NCBI GenBank assembly: GCA_038503075.1
Contig: JBCAML010000012.1
Span: forward strand, 744,001-808,000
DNA from: Gyromitra esculenta
Lineage: Eukaryota > Ascomycota > Pezizomycetes > Pezizales > Discinaceae
Direction: 5' to 3'
Length of the DNA: 64,000 bases
The notes below the pieces were generated by a model that did no database searches, had not been told where the DNA came from, and saw nothing but the letters and a program-made list of their open reading frames with translations. Positions 12,025 through 23,466 of the stretch are shown piece after piece. A program made the position numbers and the translations under genes. Positions within the stretch are counted from its first letter, which is position 1; every line of letters begins with the position of its first letter.

Positions 12025-15000
12025 GGGGTGTTCTAGGTGTTTAGGAGATTTATTCTGTGTGTGAGCTTGAGGGCTAGATACTTTAGAGAGCACATTTCAA
12101 CACATCTTTGACTGATACATGTAGTTACTCGTACTATGGGAATCGTCTGGTCGCCAGTAAAGTGTTTTGGAGCAAGTTATGCTCGGCGCCCCTTGGGCCC
12201 AAAACCAAGGGCCTTATCGCAGAATGGAACAGAACAGAATGGATGGATTTTAAATTCTCATAGTGCTGTCCACATAGATACAAGGTATATCTTATGGTTT
12301 AGTACGCTTTGTGGGGTCAGGTGCTCGTGACCAGATACAACCAAGAGCATTCGATCACGGCACCACGTATACTTGACATATTCAGACCAGGAATCGGTCA
12401 GTGAGTTGGCCAACACAAGAAGAAGATGCGTAGAGTGGTTCCATTAGTAGGCTTGGTGGGGGAGTGATCAACACAGCATTTACTCGAGTTTCGTATGTAC
12501 TCGCAAATGCCACAAGCGCATCGTAGCAGCCCCCAAAAATCCAAAACAACAGCTTCCCTTATTTGACAAAAATAATTTCCCGAAGTCCCTTACCATCAAG
12601 TCATTCTGTGGTCCGCCCCCTTCTGCGCCTAGAAGCGCCCCGACCGGGTCTTAGAAAGCCACTGACGGGTAACTGGTCTCGAGTTTTTCCGATCCGGCGT
12701 GTGGAAGACTGCCATTCCATAACCTGTTGGCTCTCGGCCGAAATTTAATTCCGAGCCAGTACCTTATTCTCGGGTCGAAGTGCGATCATTTGCTTGGGCA
12801 ACAGATGAGAGGGACTTATATCCCTTCTCGATCTCGGCGTGAGTCACAAAATGATTTTTTTTTTTTTCGGGATGCCGGTCCTACGATCCAGAGTAGCTGC
12901 TTTGGTTTAGGATTTCTGGGATTTCTTTATTCCTCGGGCAGGCCCGGTGGACAGGATTGAGTATGCAAACTTTTTTTTTCAACTTGAAGAATTTCGCGGC
13001 TTCACCACTTGGCAAACTAATCTGAATTATCAGAGACAAGCAATCGTTAAGAATAGCCGAGAACCGGGATTAAATCTTAAAATCTTAAAAACAATAACAA
13101 CCCTAGATTAGATTCGGTTAAGCTAAAATATTACCTGCTGGCGAATCAGCGAAGGAATAAACAAAAACGGTCTGAGAAAATATTCAAAAATAACAACGGT
13201 GCTGTCTGGTCTTGTCGGCTGTCTGCGAGAGTCAGGGTCTGATCTCGCATGAGAAGGGGAAGAAAAAAAGAAGGAAGAGAAAAAAGAAAGGTGATACAGA
13301 AGTTGCATCTAGAAGTTCGAAAGTTGTGTCATTTTGCCCCTCGCCTGCTAGTGGTCCACTTTAATTTATGGCACATAAACTTACATATGTGCTATTTAGA
13401 CTTTTCGATACGATGCATGTAGATTTGGGGGTCAGTCTGATAAGCTATGCGGACGATGACCATGCGAGTAAGCGTGAAGGCAGAATATTGATTGCCATTT
13501 GCGGCTTTGCGGCCTTATTGTTGCCGACTACATGTAGTCTCGAGAACAGACATTCTGAATACGATGGAGGGGATCGGGTGACTTGGGTTGGGACTTTTCC
13601 ACAGAGCTCTAACTGTCGAGATGACGAAGTTGAGGCGCTGGGATGCCAGCATCGGGGTTGGGTATTTGTTTTATTTATTTTTTACCATAATTTTTTTTCT
13701 TTATTATGATTTTGGTTGGTACCGTATTTACGTGGATAATTGGCTGGGCCCGGTATCTCCAAGGTACTTGTAGCAACCAGCAAATTATATATAAAGTTGC
13801 TGTGCTTCCAGATTCCAGAGCACAGCGCTGCAACAGCCACAGCTTCTAGAGTACCTGTACACAAAGCGTAGTTTGCTAGTTGTCACAGGTACCCTGGATA
13901 TACCGGGTTTAGCTAATTATCTAAACAAATGCGATATGACGTGAAGCCTGTGACTGCGGTGACTGCAAGGAATCGAGTGAGGGGATGAAGGCGAGAAACT
14001 CATTCTGTTGTCGTGCCAATTGCTTGGCTGTAAAATGTCTCGTGTATGAGTCAACCATGACCCAGCAACCCCTTCGAAGCGCACCTTATTACTTATTTTT
14101 TTCCTTTCTGGGTAGCAATCTAGGATGCAGGTATATACATGTATTTATCGACGGAATCACTACCCTGCGTTCGCCTTGACGGGGAGGGGGCAAATTCTTA
14201 AGGGCTGATTTTCTTTGTTCCGCTAGCGATGTTTGCGCAGAGTCCCGTGGCAGAATTCATAGGCAGGACACGAATGCTGGTTATATTTGCAGGGCAAGCT
14301 TGGATTGTGTTTGGGGTGGGAATTAGAGTGAGAAATAAGGTAAGTTTTTAGGTTTGTTTGGATGGTTGGTCTGGCTGGGTTGCACGTAACGCAACACTCT
14401 CTAGGCAGATTTCCGGGTGGGTCGCAGGGGTACCGGAGTAATTTATTCCGTGATGGCTCTGCAAAACATCAGTTGCAGACTCCTTTACTGGACCAGGGGA
14501 ACACGCGTAAAGGGCACAACCGGGTCGGGTCTAAGCGGTTCCGGGACTGAAGTAGGCTCGATCAAGCAATTATGTGCTAAGCCACGGAGCGTCTTTCGAC
14601 CGACAGAAAGCTTGGAGGGGCCGGGGGTCGCAGGGGGGCGAACGCGAGCCATGTGGTTGGGCTGAATACTAGGGTCTTGTTATTACGGGAGGAAATGCTT
14701 GTCGCACCTTCTCGCTTAGCCAGGAAGGTAAGTAAGTCGTAAAGGGTTTAGCTGCTGGTTGCGAATAGAGTCAATGAACCTGGCTACTGCGCATCGTATG
14801 TCCCAGAGAAAACGGCGTTCTGGGCTGGCAGGCAAAGGGCTGCCGAAAGAAAGGAACAAGCACGGCTCAAGGATCAAGGGCTAGCCGGCCCAGCAGCGAG
14901 ATCTGTGAAGCCATGGCGTTCGTTCCCCCCCCATGGCCCTGTGTGTGTGCAATATCCCGATGTCGTCCACAGATAAATAAATATCTCCCATCATGCCCCT

Positions 15001-15176
15001 CCCACTGTTTTCTTGTTTTCGTATCATATCGTTTTATCCAGCTTTCTCGGTCACCAGCATAGAGCCAGCAACAGCTGTTTGCTTCCATCTCATCACATCA
15101 ACAGTCTCCATCTCCATCTCCACCACCCCCCATATCAACCGTTTCTGTGCTACCAGTTAACCATACGAATTCAGTA
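12025..15176. other. Long intergenic region, no supported gene
   Basis: About 3.1 kb between ATG10 and the MFS transporter. It has only short reading frames without family resemblance, several homopolymer runs (for example near 12850 and 13690) and three TACATGTA words (12117-12124, 13529-13536, 14136-14143). I see no tRNA or transposase. Confidence 0.6.
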
Positions 15177-17160
15177 ATGACTGAATACTCATCAGGCTTG
15201 GACGCCCCCCAGCCAAATTTCAAAAAGAATCACTCGTCTGCCACCATGGCTACGGATACTTCAACCCTCGCTCCCAGCGTGGCGGATAACTTCAACGAGA
15301 AAAGTTTAAACTCAGAGACAGCATCACGAGCAGTTTCACCCATCAGCGTAGAAAACGAAAAGCCCATCGAAACTGAGAATGAAGCCGAGGAAAAATCAAA
15401 TGATAGTGGCGAGTTTACAGAAGATGGCAAAACTTATCCAGGACCAGTTGCGTTAGGACTGATTACCATGGCTCTGTGTTTAGCTGTGTTCCTCGTTGCA
15501 TTGGTAGGTTTCTTCTTGTCTCACGTTCTAGCGACTCGGAACGCTGCCTTCTCAATGAACCCATGGAGTTAACATTTTCGTGTGATAGGATCAAACGATC
15601 ATCGCCACAGCAATTCCTAAAATCACTGATCAATTCGGCGCACTAGACGATGTCGGTTGGTATGGATCTGGTTACATGTTGACGGTTAGTTGCTGGTTCC
15701 CCACGGTTTCCAAAATTAGAAGTAAGCTAATAGGAATGTGTAGATGTGTTCCTTCCAATTGATCTACGGCAAAGTTTATTCCTTCTACAGCTTGAAATGG
15801 GTCTTTCTCGCCGCAATCGGTATTTTCGAACTTGGTTCCCTCATCTGTGGTGTTGCACCGACCTCTGAAGCACTTATCGTCGGTCGTGCCATCGCTGGCC
15901 TGGGTTGTGCTGGTATCTTCTCTGGTGCTTTGATCATCCTCGCTCACTCGGTTCCTCTGCGAAAACGCCCCATGTATACCGGTCTTATTGGTGCCATGTT
16001 CGGGATTGCCAGCGTTGCTGGGCCACTTATGGGAGGCGCATTCACAGATCATTTGACCTGGAGGTGGTGTTTCTACATCAATCTTCCGATTGGTGCTGTG
16101 ACCATCGTCATTATCGCTATCTTCTTCACTGCACCAAAACGTACCAAAACCGACAAACTCAGCACCATTGACAAAGCCAAGCAACTCGATCTTGCTGGAA
16201 CTTCCGTTCTCCTCCCTGGTATCGTCTCCCTTCTGTTGGCTCTTCAATGGGGTGGATCCAAGCACAAATGGGGTTCGCCAACCATCATTGGCCTTCTTGT
16301 CTGTGCTGCAGTCCTTCTCATTGCTTTCGTTGGTATCCAGTTCTGGCGTGGTGAGAAGGCGACTATCCCACCTCGTATCCTCAAACAGCGTTCCATCGCT
16401 GCTGGATCTGTCACTGCCTTCGCTATCGGTTCTTGCTTCATGTTGTTGATCTTCTACTTGCCGATCTGGTTCCAGGCCATTAAGGGTGTCACCGCAACCC
16501 AGTCCGGAATCCGCAATCTCCCATTGATTCTCGGAGTCACGATTCTCTCTATTGTTGGCGGTATTGGTGTCACTGTTATGGGATATTATGCTCCCTTCAT
16601 GATTATTGGCGCAGCACTGGCTGCTGTCGGTGCCGGGCTTTTGACGACATTGGAGGTCAACACTGGCCATGGTATGTGGATCGGGTATCAGGCTCTCTGC
16701 GGTGCCGGAATTGGTCTTGTTATGCAACAGCCTATGATTGCTGCCCAGACAGTGCTCAAGCTTGAGGATGTCCCCACTGGAACTTCGTGTATTATTTTCT
16801 TTCAGACTCTTGGTGGTGCCTTGTTTATCTCTGTGTAAGTCCCTCATCTGGAATATTTCACCTTAGCCATTACTAACATATCTTTACAGTGGCCAAAACA
16901 TCTTCACCAGCAAACTCATTGAAGGTCTTACCTCCGCTCTCCCCGGCTTCGATCCCGCACTCGTTCTTTCAGCTGGTGCAACCAGTCTTCAGCACCTATT
17001 CCCAGCAGACCAGCTGCCAGCGATTATTCAGGCCTACAACGATGCGTTGACACAGTGCTTCTATCCCAGTGTTGCAATGGCGGTGCTCGGGTTCGTTGCG
17101 TCTCTAGCAATGGAATGGGCTAGTGTTAAGGGAAAGAAAATCGAGATGGCCGCTGTTTAA
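15177..17160 (+). CDS. MFS transporter of the DHA2 (14-TM drug/metabolite efflux) type
   Basis: A plasma-membrane proton antiporter, probably exporting toxic or secondary compounds; the substrate cannot be read from sequence. Four exons (15177-15503, 15589-15684, 15744-16834, 16890-17160) give 594 residues. An N-terminal soluble tail of about 90 residues rich in S, T and E precedes the first membrane helix ([20 protein letters not shown]). [18 protein letters not shown] follows, typical of drug transporters, with the [15 protein letters not shown] helix. The [15 protein letters not shown] signature after helix 6 is characteristic of fungal DHA2 pumps such as those near toxin clusters. Further hydrophobic helices extend to the C-terminus ([10 protein letters not shown]). 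No biosynthetic genes flank it, so it is not obviously part of a metabolite cluster. ATG 15246 is a possible alternative start. Confidence 0.93.
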
Positions 17161-18710
17161 ATGGTTTATTGAAGGCTCTGTAAAATCGGGACAGAATTGG
17201 AGGGAAAGGGATGATTGGGTCTGCTTATGGGTGTTTGGGATGGCGTTTTGTTGTCTTTTTCTTCGCCTCGTTAACATTTAATATTTTTCTTGCTTTTCTC
17301 CTACTAATTCATAGAGATGTCTTCTTGCTGCGTAAGCATTGGGTGGGAATGATACCCAAAGAAAAGAAAAACAGTCGTTTATATTTCTTATTTGGAATTG
17401 GAAAATTACCTCTCTACTCTACACTCCACCTTACTTCTCTCTCTGATACTATTCATTTCTACAGATTTGTTTTGACCGCTATGTCTATGTCTTCGCTATT
17501 TACGGTTGATGGTTTAAACGACCGTTTTTAGCTTATTTGTATATTATTTAATTATATGTGCGGGGGAGGGAAAGAGAGGAGATAAATGGAAACGCATAAG
17601 CTTTGGGCTTATTCACCAGAAGTACTACATATATCTGAAGCGTGACTTTGATAGACCATGAGTGAGTTATTGAATATATCCTGATACTCACCATCCTACT
17701 ACGGACTTGGAGCATTTGGTCCACGTCGTGTTCCTCTGGTTGAACCTCACGACTTTACCAAAAAGAGGTTGGAACGCTGCCGTCGTATCCAGGCTAATGG
17801 AGATAACGTGCCCTAATCGTCTAGATTAGATAGATTGGGATCAGATGATATCAAATATCTCGGTTGCACGTTCGCCCCATGGCATGCCGTGTTGATCCCA
17901 CGCATATGGTTATGTAAAGATAGTGAATATACCTCGTAGTAGTTCTATCTCTAGACAAATGTCACTATCACTATCAGTAACACAGCCAACCACCCAATGT
18001 ATATAAGCATAGCGCAGTTCTGCGGTGGGGAGAAAAAAAGGAAAAAAAAATCATTGATGCAGTGTGTCGAGTGATTTTATATGACGATAATATGGCTGAT
18101 GGTTGTTGTGGTTGGAGAATGGCTTGCTAGGTAGGGTTCGTAGACTAGGGGCATAGGCTTAATTTTTTTTCCGTCTCTTTTTCGCTAAAGCAGGATATGA
18201 GGAAGTTAAAGCGTAATTGGGAATGGCATCTTGATGTGGGGATGTGTTGATTTATTGGGTTATTGGCGACTATACAGCTGTATAGCTCAAGGTGAATAGA
18301 CTACAGAAAGGTGAACGGATCCTATATGCAGTTCTGACTCATTCTCGGCCATATGTATAGGAGAAGCGAATTAAATAGTAAAGTTTTTTTTGTAGTTCTG
18401 GTTTTTGCCTTGTGTATTCACGGTGGTTGGTCGACAGGTATTTCGCTTGGGGAAACGAGTTTATTTTTTTCTCGTGGGTGCCATTTCTATGGGGAAATCT
18501 AAACATTCACATCTCAATAACGTCCCTGAGAAACTTCGCAGCTAGTGAGGAGGTGGGTATAAACGCCTGTAGGCTAAAAAGGCGGTAACCGTGCGCGCGC
18601 TAAGGAAGAGAAAAGAAGAAAGCTAATGATAATTAGAAGTGCAACGTCAATATCTGAAAAACACGATGCTGCAAGCAATAAAAGTTAGCACGCAACAATG
18701 AAACCATGGA
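17161..18710. other. Intergenic region between convergent genes
   Basis: The DNA between the MFS transporter stop and the 3' end of the unknown gene is AT-rich with T and A runs. It has no convincing reading frame, RNA gene or repeat. It should contain the 3' UTRs of both convergent genes. Confidence 0.6.
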
Positions 18711-20532
18711 TTAGCAAGAGACAGAAAGCACATACCCAGCTCGCTCTGGATCCAATCCCTTCAATATGTTCGGATCCACATTCTTAGTCCCCATAGCACC
18801 ATTAACAACCATACTAACGGCTCTTCCCAGCGACGCCTCATAATTCCTCATAATCCCCGGTGAACAATCCTTCGGGCTGATGACCGAGTCCAAGAATTCA
18901 CATATCTTCTCATGATGTAGCTGAGGCGCATAGTCCCAGGATTTCATAGCCAGCAGGGTGGTCGACGACCAAGCCACAAGCGGGGCCCTCTCGTTTGTCG
19001 GTATTACAAGCGCGGGACATCCATTGACTAGGTGGAAATTAATCATCGCGGCGCCCGGTCTTCGGGACGAAGACCACATCCCTGCTCTGTACGGTGTGAT
19101 GCCGAGGAAAGTCACGAGCATACGGTTGCAGCCGATGTTGACCGTTGGGTCCGGATTGCAGAGCGCGAGGACCGCAGCGCTCTCCGCGAGGATCTTGTGG
19201 GCGAGCGCGTAGTCACCGCCGAGAAACGGGCCGAAGCACTGGGCGATTGCAAAGTCTTGGGCTCGGGGGATGACTGGTGTTCGGGAGCTGGCGAAGAGGT
19301 ATGGGCAGAACCAGCCCTTCTCGCAAGAAATTGGGTTCTGCGTAGGCACGACGCCAACGAGGCGGAGGTCGGCTTCTACGTCCATGAGTTTGTGTTTGAT
19401 GACGCACTGCATGGTGCGCATGCTGGTTGTTCGGAGCATTTTTTCCTCTTCGGGGAGAATGTGCTCCAAGAGTCCTGGTTGGGGGGGAGATTTTGTCAAC
19501 ACTTGGGATCGTGTGGATCCCTAAGATGTAGGGGAGGGGAGCTTGCCTTTGTCGATTGCTTGTTCTATGATCTGGAAGAGGGCGTATTTGGCAACTGTGT
19601 TATAGACGAAATATTCAACGACTGGATTAATTATTTCAGCTGCGAAGGAATCGGCGCCAAGCAGACCGCCCAAGGCATCGCCGCCTGATTCTAGTAGTCC
19701 TCCGCCAACGAAAGCGAATCTGTAGGCACGGAGTTAGTGTTGGAACTTTGGCTATCTCTATTTAAATTGAATATGGGTTTCTTTTCTTCTACTGATTTGC
19801 TCCTGGGTATGGGGTGTGTGGTTCGTGATACATACGTTGTAAACAATATGGCATCTCGATATCGCACATTCGGAAGTGTCACGCTGGTACAAACGGGTGT
19901 AGGTTAGCTATAAATCCTATGTTTTACTCCAAGAGGATATGTGCCAGCACAGACCTATTGTTATCGCCCCAAGGAGACAGCGAGGTAGGTAGCTTAAATG
20001 TACTGGAGGTTGTCTGAACAGCCGAGCGGACAAATCGGCCAGCAAGCGTATCGCCGAGAAAGCGCTTTGCCGTACCAACTTTCTTCTCATCTTTGTACTT
20101 TGGAGGCTGCGCAGGTTTCACTGGGGGGGCATCGAAGGTTATTTGTTGCTTCATGGGATACATTTTGGGCGTACAGGCGGCGGAGATATGGATAAAATCA
20201 CCAAGGCTAATCTGTGAGGGGGGTTGGCAAAGCGCATTGGGGGATTTAGGGGGATTTATGTTAGCTGGGAGTGTTGCGCGAAACGGGTTGTGGAACACCA
20301 AAGGCTGGATGAGGCTGAGGGCGAGCGGCCAAGCTTCGCTGTACAACATCAAGATACATGCACTGATTGGAGATCTGGGCCTGGTGGGGGTTGACTTGCA
20401 TCTTTGGATATTGATTGTTTCCGATGCCGTCTCTGCTGTTGCTGCTGCTGCTGCTACTTTTAGCTGCCCCACTGTGCTAGTTGCGTGGTAGAGCAGTCGT
20501 TGGCCACCGAAAGTAGCCAGCCTCGTCTCCAT
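18711..20532 (-). CDS. Conserved-looking fungal protein of unknown function
   Basis: I do not recognise this family. Four exons join in frame: 20532-19955 (the ATG at 20163 is an equally plausible start), 19883-19836, 19719-19547 and 19474-18711. The product is 520 residues, or 397 from the inner ATG. It contains a glycine-rich stretch (FAFVGGGLLESGGDALGGLL) and several cysteines. The hydrophobic helices are too few for a transporter. The third intron (19475-19546) has a GC donor in the context AAAG|GCAAGC, the usual setting for GC-AG introns, and no GT alternative keeps the frame. The 3' end is uncertain: a GTATGT donor at about 18737 followed by TGCTAATC could splice to a terminal exon ending near 18650. 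Coding sense is supported by four frame-preserving introns. Confidence 0.65.
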
Positions 20533-20909
20533 TAGAAAACTTACAAGTCCATAAATCCTTATCCTGCCTACATGTATTATCCTCAGCCAGCCAAAGGCTA
20601 GGGGTAGATGTTAGAACAAAGATTCTGGTGGGAAAGCTTGTTTGGATCCGGCAGAGTAACCGGTTTTTGTCCAATGAGAAATACGATCAGCCCCTCCTGG
20701 CATCTGGACCATCCTGGCATTTGGCTGATCGAGAATCTTTCTCATCTTCAGGTATCGGGTACACACTGTGTAACATAAGTTTCTGTGCAAGAATCTACTA
20801 GGTAGTACACTGGTGCCGCACACCCGTTCCGTGCCCACAGTAACACGGAAGTAATGCTATTACCCGGCTTGATTGCTATTTTTCGAAGAACCACCATTAC
20901 CTCTACAGC

Positions 20910-21079
20910 TACCGTATCTACTGTCGAAATACGACCCAAGCTAAACCCGATATGGTGCTGAGTGTGGTAGAGAACACCAGAAAACCCACCATTCAGGGCT
21001 CGCTCTGTGCATGAGCTGCATAATGTTGCGCTTTTAAGTAGCTGCAAAACTGGACCATATTTCGACAGTAGATACGGTA
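20910..21079. mobile_element. Putative MITE with 22-bp perfect terminal inverted repeats
   Basis: The 22 bases at 20910-20931 recur as an exact reverse complement at 21058-21079, separated by 126 bp of non-coding DNA. Each arm is bordered by TA, as expected for a Tc1/mariner-type target duplication. No coding sequence lies inside. Confidence 0.6.
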
Positions 21080-22070
21080 TAGGTAGTCGACTCTCGATAT
21101 AAGCATCAATTATATAAACATATGGTTTAGCAGTCCCCTTTTTTTCTTATATCTACATGTATATAACCTACCTCGAGCCATATGAAAGCAAAACTTTAAT
21201 CCAGACATACGGTTTTCCGGTCCCGAGTGTATGTATAATTATATTGGCAGTCAGTTGTGCCATGGACAGCCCCTAACCGCCAACTATTACATGGGTCCTA
21301 ACTGATAAGCCAAATCCGCTAGCCTTGGCCTAAGAAGGTTCTTTACGACGAGGATTGCTGTAGGCGTCATCTGGAATCTGGAGATTCACTTCATGCTGGA
21401 AGGAGTTACGTTTACTGTGGGCGACTACAAGAAAGTACGTGCAGTACCGGGAGAAGGATGGGCTGCAGTTGCAATGTACTGTCGTCAAGCAAAATATCGC
21501 CTGATCGTGCGATGATGGAACTAATCTAGTTGTAGGTAGTCCAGCTTAGGACAATCACTTCCTGGACTACGTTTAAGACGGTAGTGAAGGGGAATTTCAA
21601 TGGCGATTACTTTAGCACCGACTCTAGTCCTTTCATCGTCGTTAAATTTAATATTAGCGGAGGGAAAGTCTCTAGTGATGGCGAACTTAAGGTTGCGGCT
21701 TCGGACTAGCCATCGTCTCCGCGTCTGGATGATTTGAGTGCCACCTATGGGCTCGATGACGGCAAGTCACCTCCAATTTGAAGCGTAACAATCGGTACTC
21801 TTCAATCCCCTCTAACAGCGTTACTGTCAATTTGATGGAATGACGAGAAGGATAGGTTTTCTATTACTGTTGATGATGACTCTAACGGGATCGCAAGGGC
21901 TGACGATTTAGCTATTGATGGGGTTCTCTAGGTTCTTGGGAAAATTCTCACGGCTAATATGCCAAGGATACATGTAGTTGATTGAGTAGAGCTAGTAGTT
22001 TGTTAGCCGAGGGGCATTTTATTTCTGTTATCGCCACTTGCTGTAGTAGGTCACTGAGCTGTTTGTTAGT

Positions 22071-22290
22071 GGATGCCTTCCCGTAAAATCTGGAGTCAGG
22101 GCTAGAGTGCTGAAAACAGAAATTTAAACTCGAACTTCGGGTCTGTTAATACCCACAATGCCCAGTTCCATGACTACTAATAAATGCACCTTGCCATGAT
22201 TCTACATCATGAAGTTATGAGGTCTGTTGTCTGGTGTGTCAGTCCACTTTACTACTCTGAAGTGCTTTAGATTTTTACGGGAAGGCATCC
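22071..22290. mobile_element. Putative MITE with about 21-bp terminal inverted repeats
   Basis: The arm GGATGCCTTCCCGTAAAATC (from 22071) recurs in reverse complement ending at 22290, with one extra T in the A/T run. The trinucleotide AGT flanks both ends (22068-22070 and 22291-22293) and may be a target duplication. The interior does not encode a protein. Confidence 0.5.
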
Positions 22291-22990
22291 AGTGTGGTTC
22301 CAGTAATGAATCCTTGCAATGAAGTATGTATCTTTGTTATGGACAGTTGAGATGTTATCCGGCCGATCTCTATCAACAACGAAGCGGATCCTCCTACGAG
22401 GCGAAGACAGTAGGCTCTTGGACAGGTTCATCCTGAACAACAGCCGGGCTTTAACAATCTGGTTGGTCATGTGAATGTGACCATGAATGAAGTTTTTCGT
22501 ATACCCAACCTCCCGCTGGCTGGACAGAGGCAATATTACCATTCAACTGTTCCAAGGGATTTTAATACCAGCAAGCGCCACCACTATATGTCCATATATC
22601 TTTCCATCCTTCTAGGGTTGCGACCTTTGATTAACGGTTAGGCGGTCTAGCAGTCGCGTGACAAAGTGTTTCTGTTTGTGCTTAAAAAGACTGGGCATAA
22701 GCACCAACGTAGAGTAATTACCAGCGAAGCACTTCTTAGTGAGCATAATCAGAGCTTTAAAAACAGAATTCGTTCGTTATTCTTGCTACTCTTCGAGTTT
22801 CTCAATTGCATGTAATTCTCTATTTATATTATGCTGAAGGGTGTAGTCCTGGATAGGGATAGTTAAGTAGTTACCTAGCTGACCTATAGGTATAGGCGTG
22901 CGTCTGTTCTCCCGACTAGGAAACGCCATCTCCTTTACAACCTCCTTGGAAGGGCTGCTACCAGCCCGCCAGAGGCTCTAACCACCTAAC

Positions 22991-23466
22991 CATCATACAG
23001 TACAGCGACACTCGGTAGACAAGCTATCACATCGTTTAACGTCGAATATGATGGGTGGCAATAGCACGAACCAGAACAAGTGAAAGTCCAAGTGGGCGAC
23101 TCCGATCCGAAGACGATAATCCAAGAAGCGGAAGATAGATTTGGCATCGCGTTAGCATTACGCAGTGCTCCGATTGGGACAACATTAGAAGGAAAGCTCA
23201 CCAACACAGGAAAGGAAGGCGTCTCGCAGGTCAGGGAGAAGGCTTACGATGGCCTAGTGGGACAGCTCGATATTGAGGGATACCATACTGAGGCGGTTCC
23301 CCACTTCAACAAAGCAAATATCAACAGCATAATGATTTTTATAATGCGTTGCATACTTCATTATTTCAGACGACAGACTGGATGAGATCTATGTTTACGT
23401 AGAGAAAAGGAGATCGTCGTGTTGGTTCACTATTGAGCCTATCGAGGACGCCTCAGAACTAACCTA
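22991..23466 (+). pseudogene. Short unknown coding remnant
   Basis: A frame from about 22991 encodes a hydrophilic protein segment (VKVQVGDSDPKTIIQEAEDR; GKEGVSQVREKAYDGLVGQL) and is interrupted by a TAG near 23067. After INS at about 23322 the sense moves to another frame (DDRLDEIYVYVEKRRSSCWF) ending at TAG 23466. The join looks like a small intron whose donor reads GC instead of GT, ending TTTCAG at about 23369. No family is recognised. It could be a decayed host gene or a fragment of an accessory element. Confidence 0.35.

Larger units (their letters stand above)
20533..22990. other. Gene-poor region with inverted-repeat elements
   Basis: No supported gene. Holds two MITE-like elements (20910-21079 and 22071-22290) and three TACATGTA words (20569-20576, 21154-21161, 21969-21976). 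Short frames such as 22267-22542 overlap one element and look accidental. Confidence 0.55.

Noticed and set aside
14502..14507. ACGCGT as an MCB box in the region before the MFS gene
   Set aside because: A single copy about 670 bp from the start of a gene with no cell-cycle role; expected by chance.
15672..16847. 391-codon minus-strand frame opposite the MFS transporter
   Set aside because: Hydrophilic shadow of the membrane-protein coding strand; it runs through the transporter's introns and has no domain.
19032..19688. 218-codon plus-strand frame opposite the unknown gene
   Set aside because: It crosses the GC-AG intron and the opposite strand has four frame-preserving exons.
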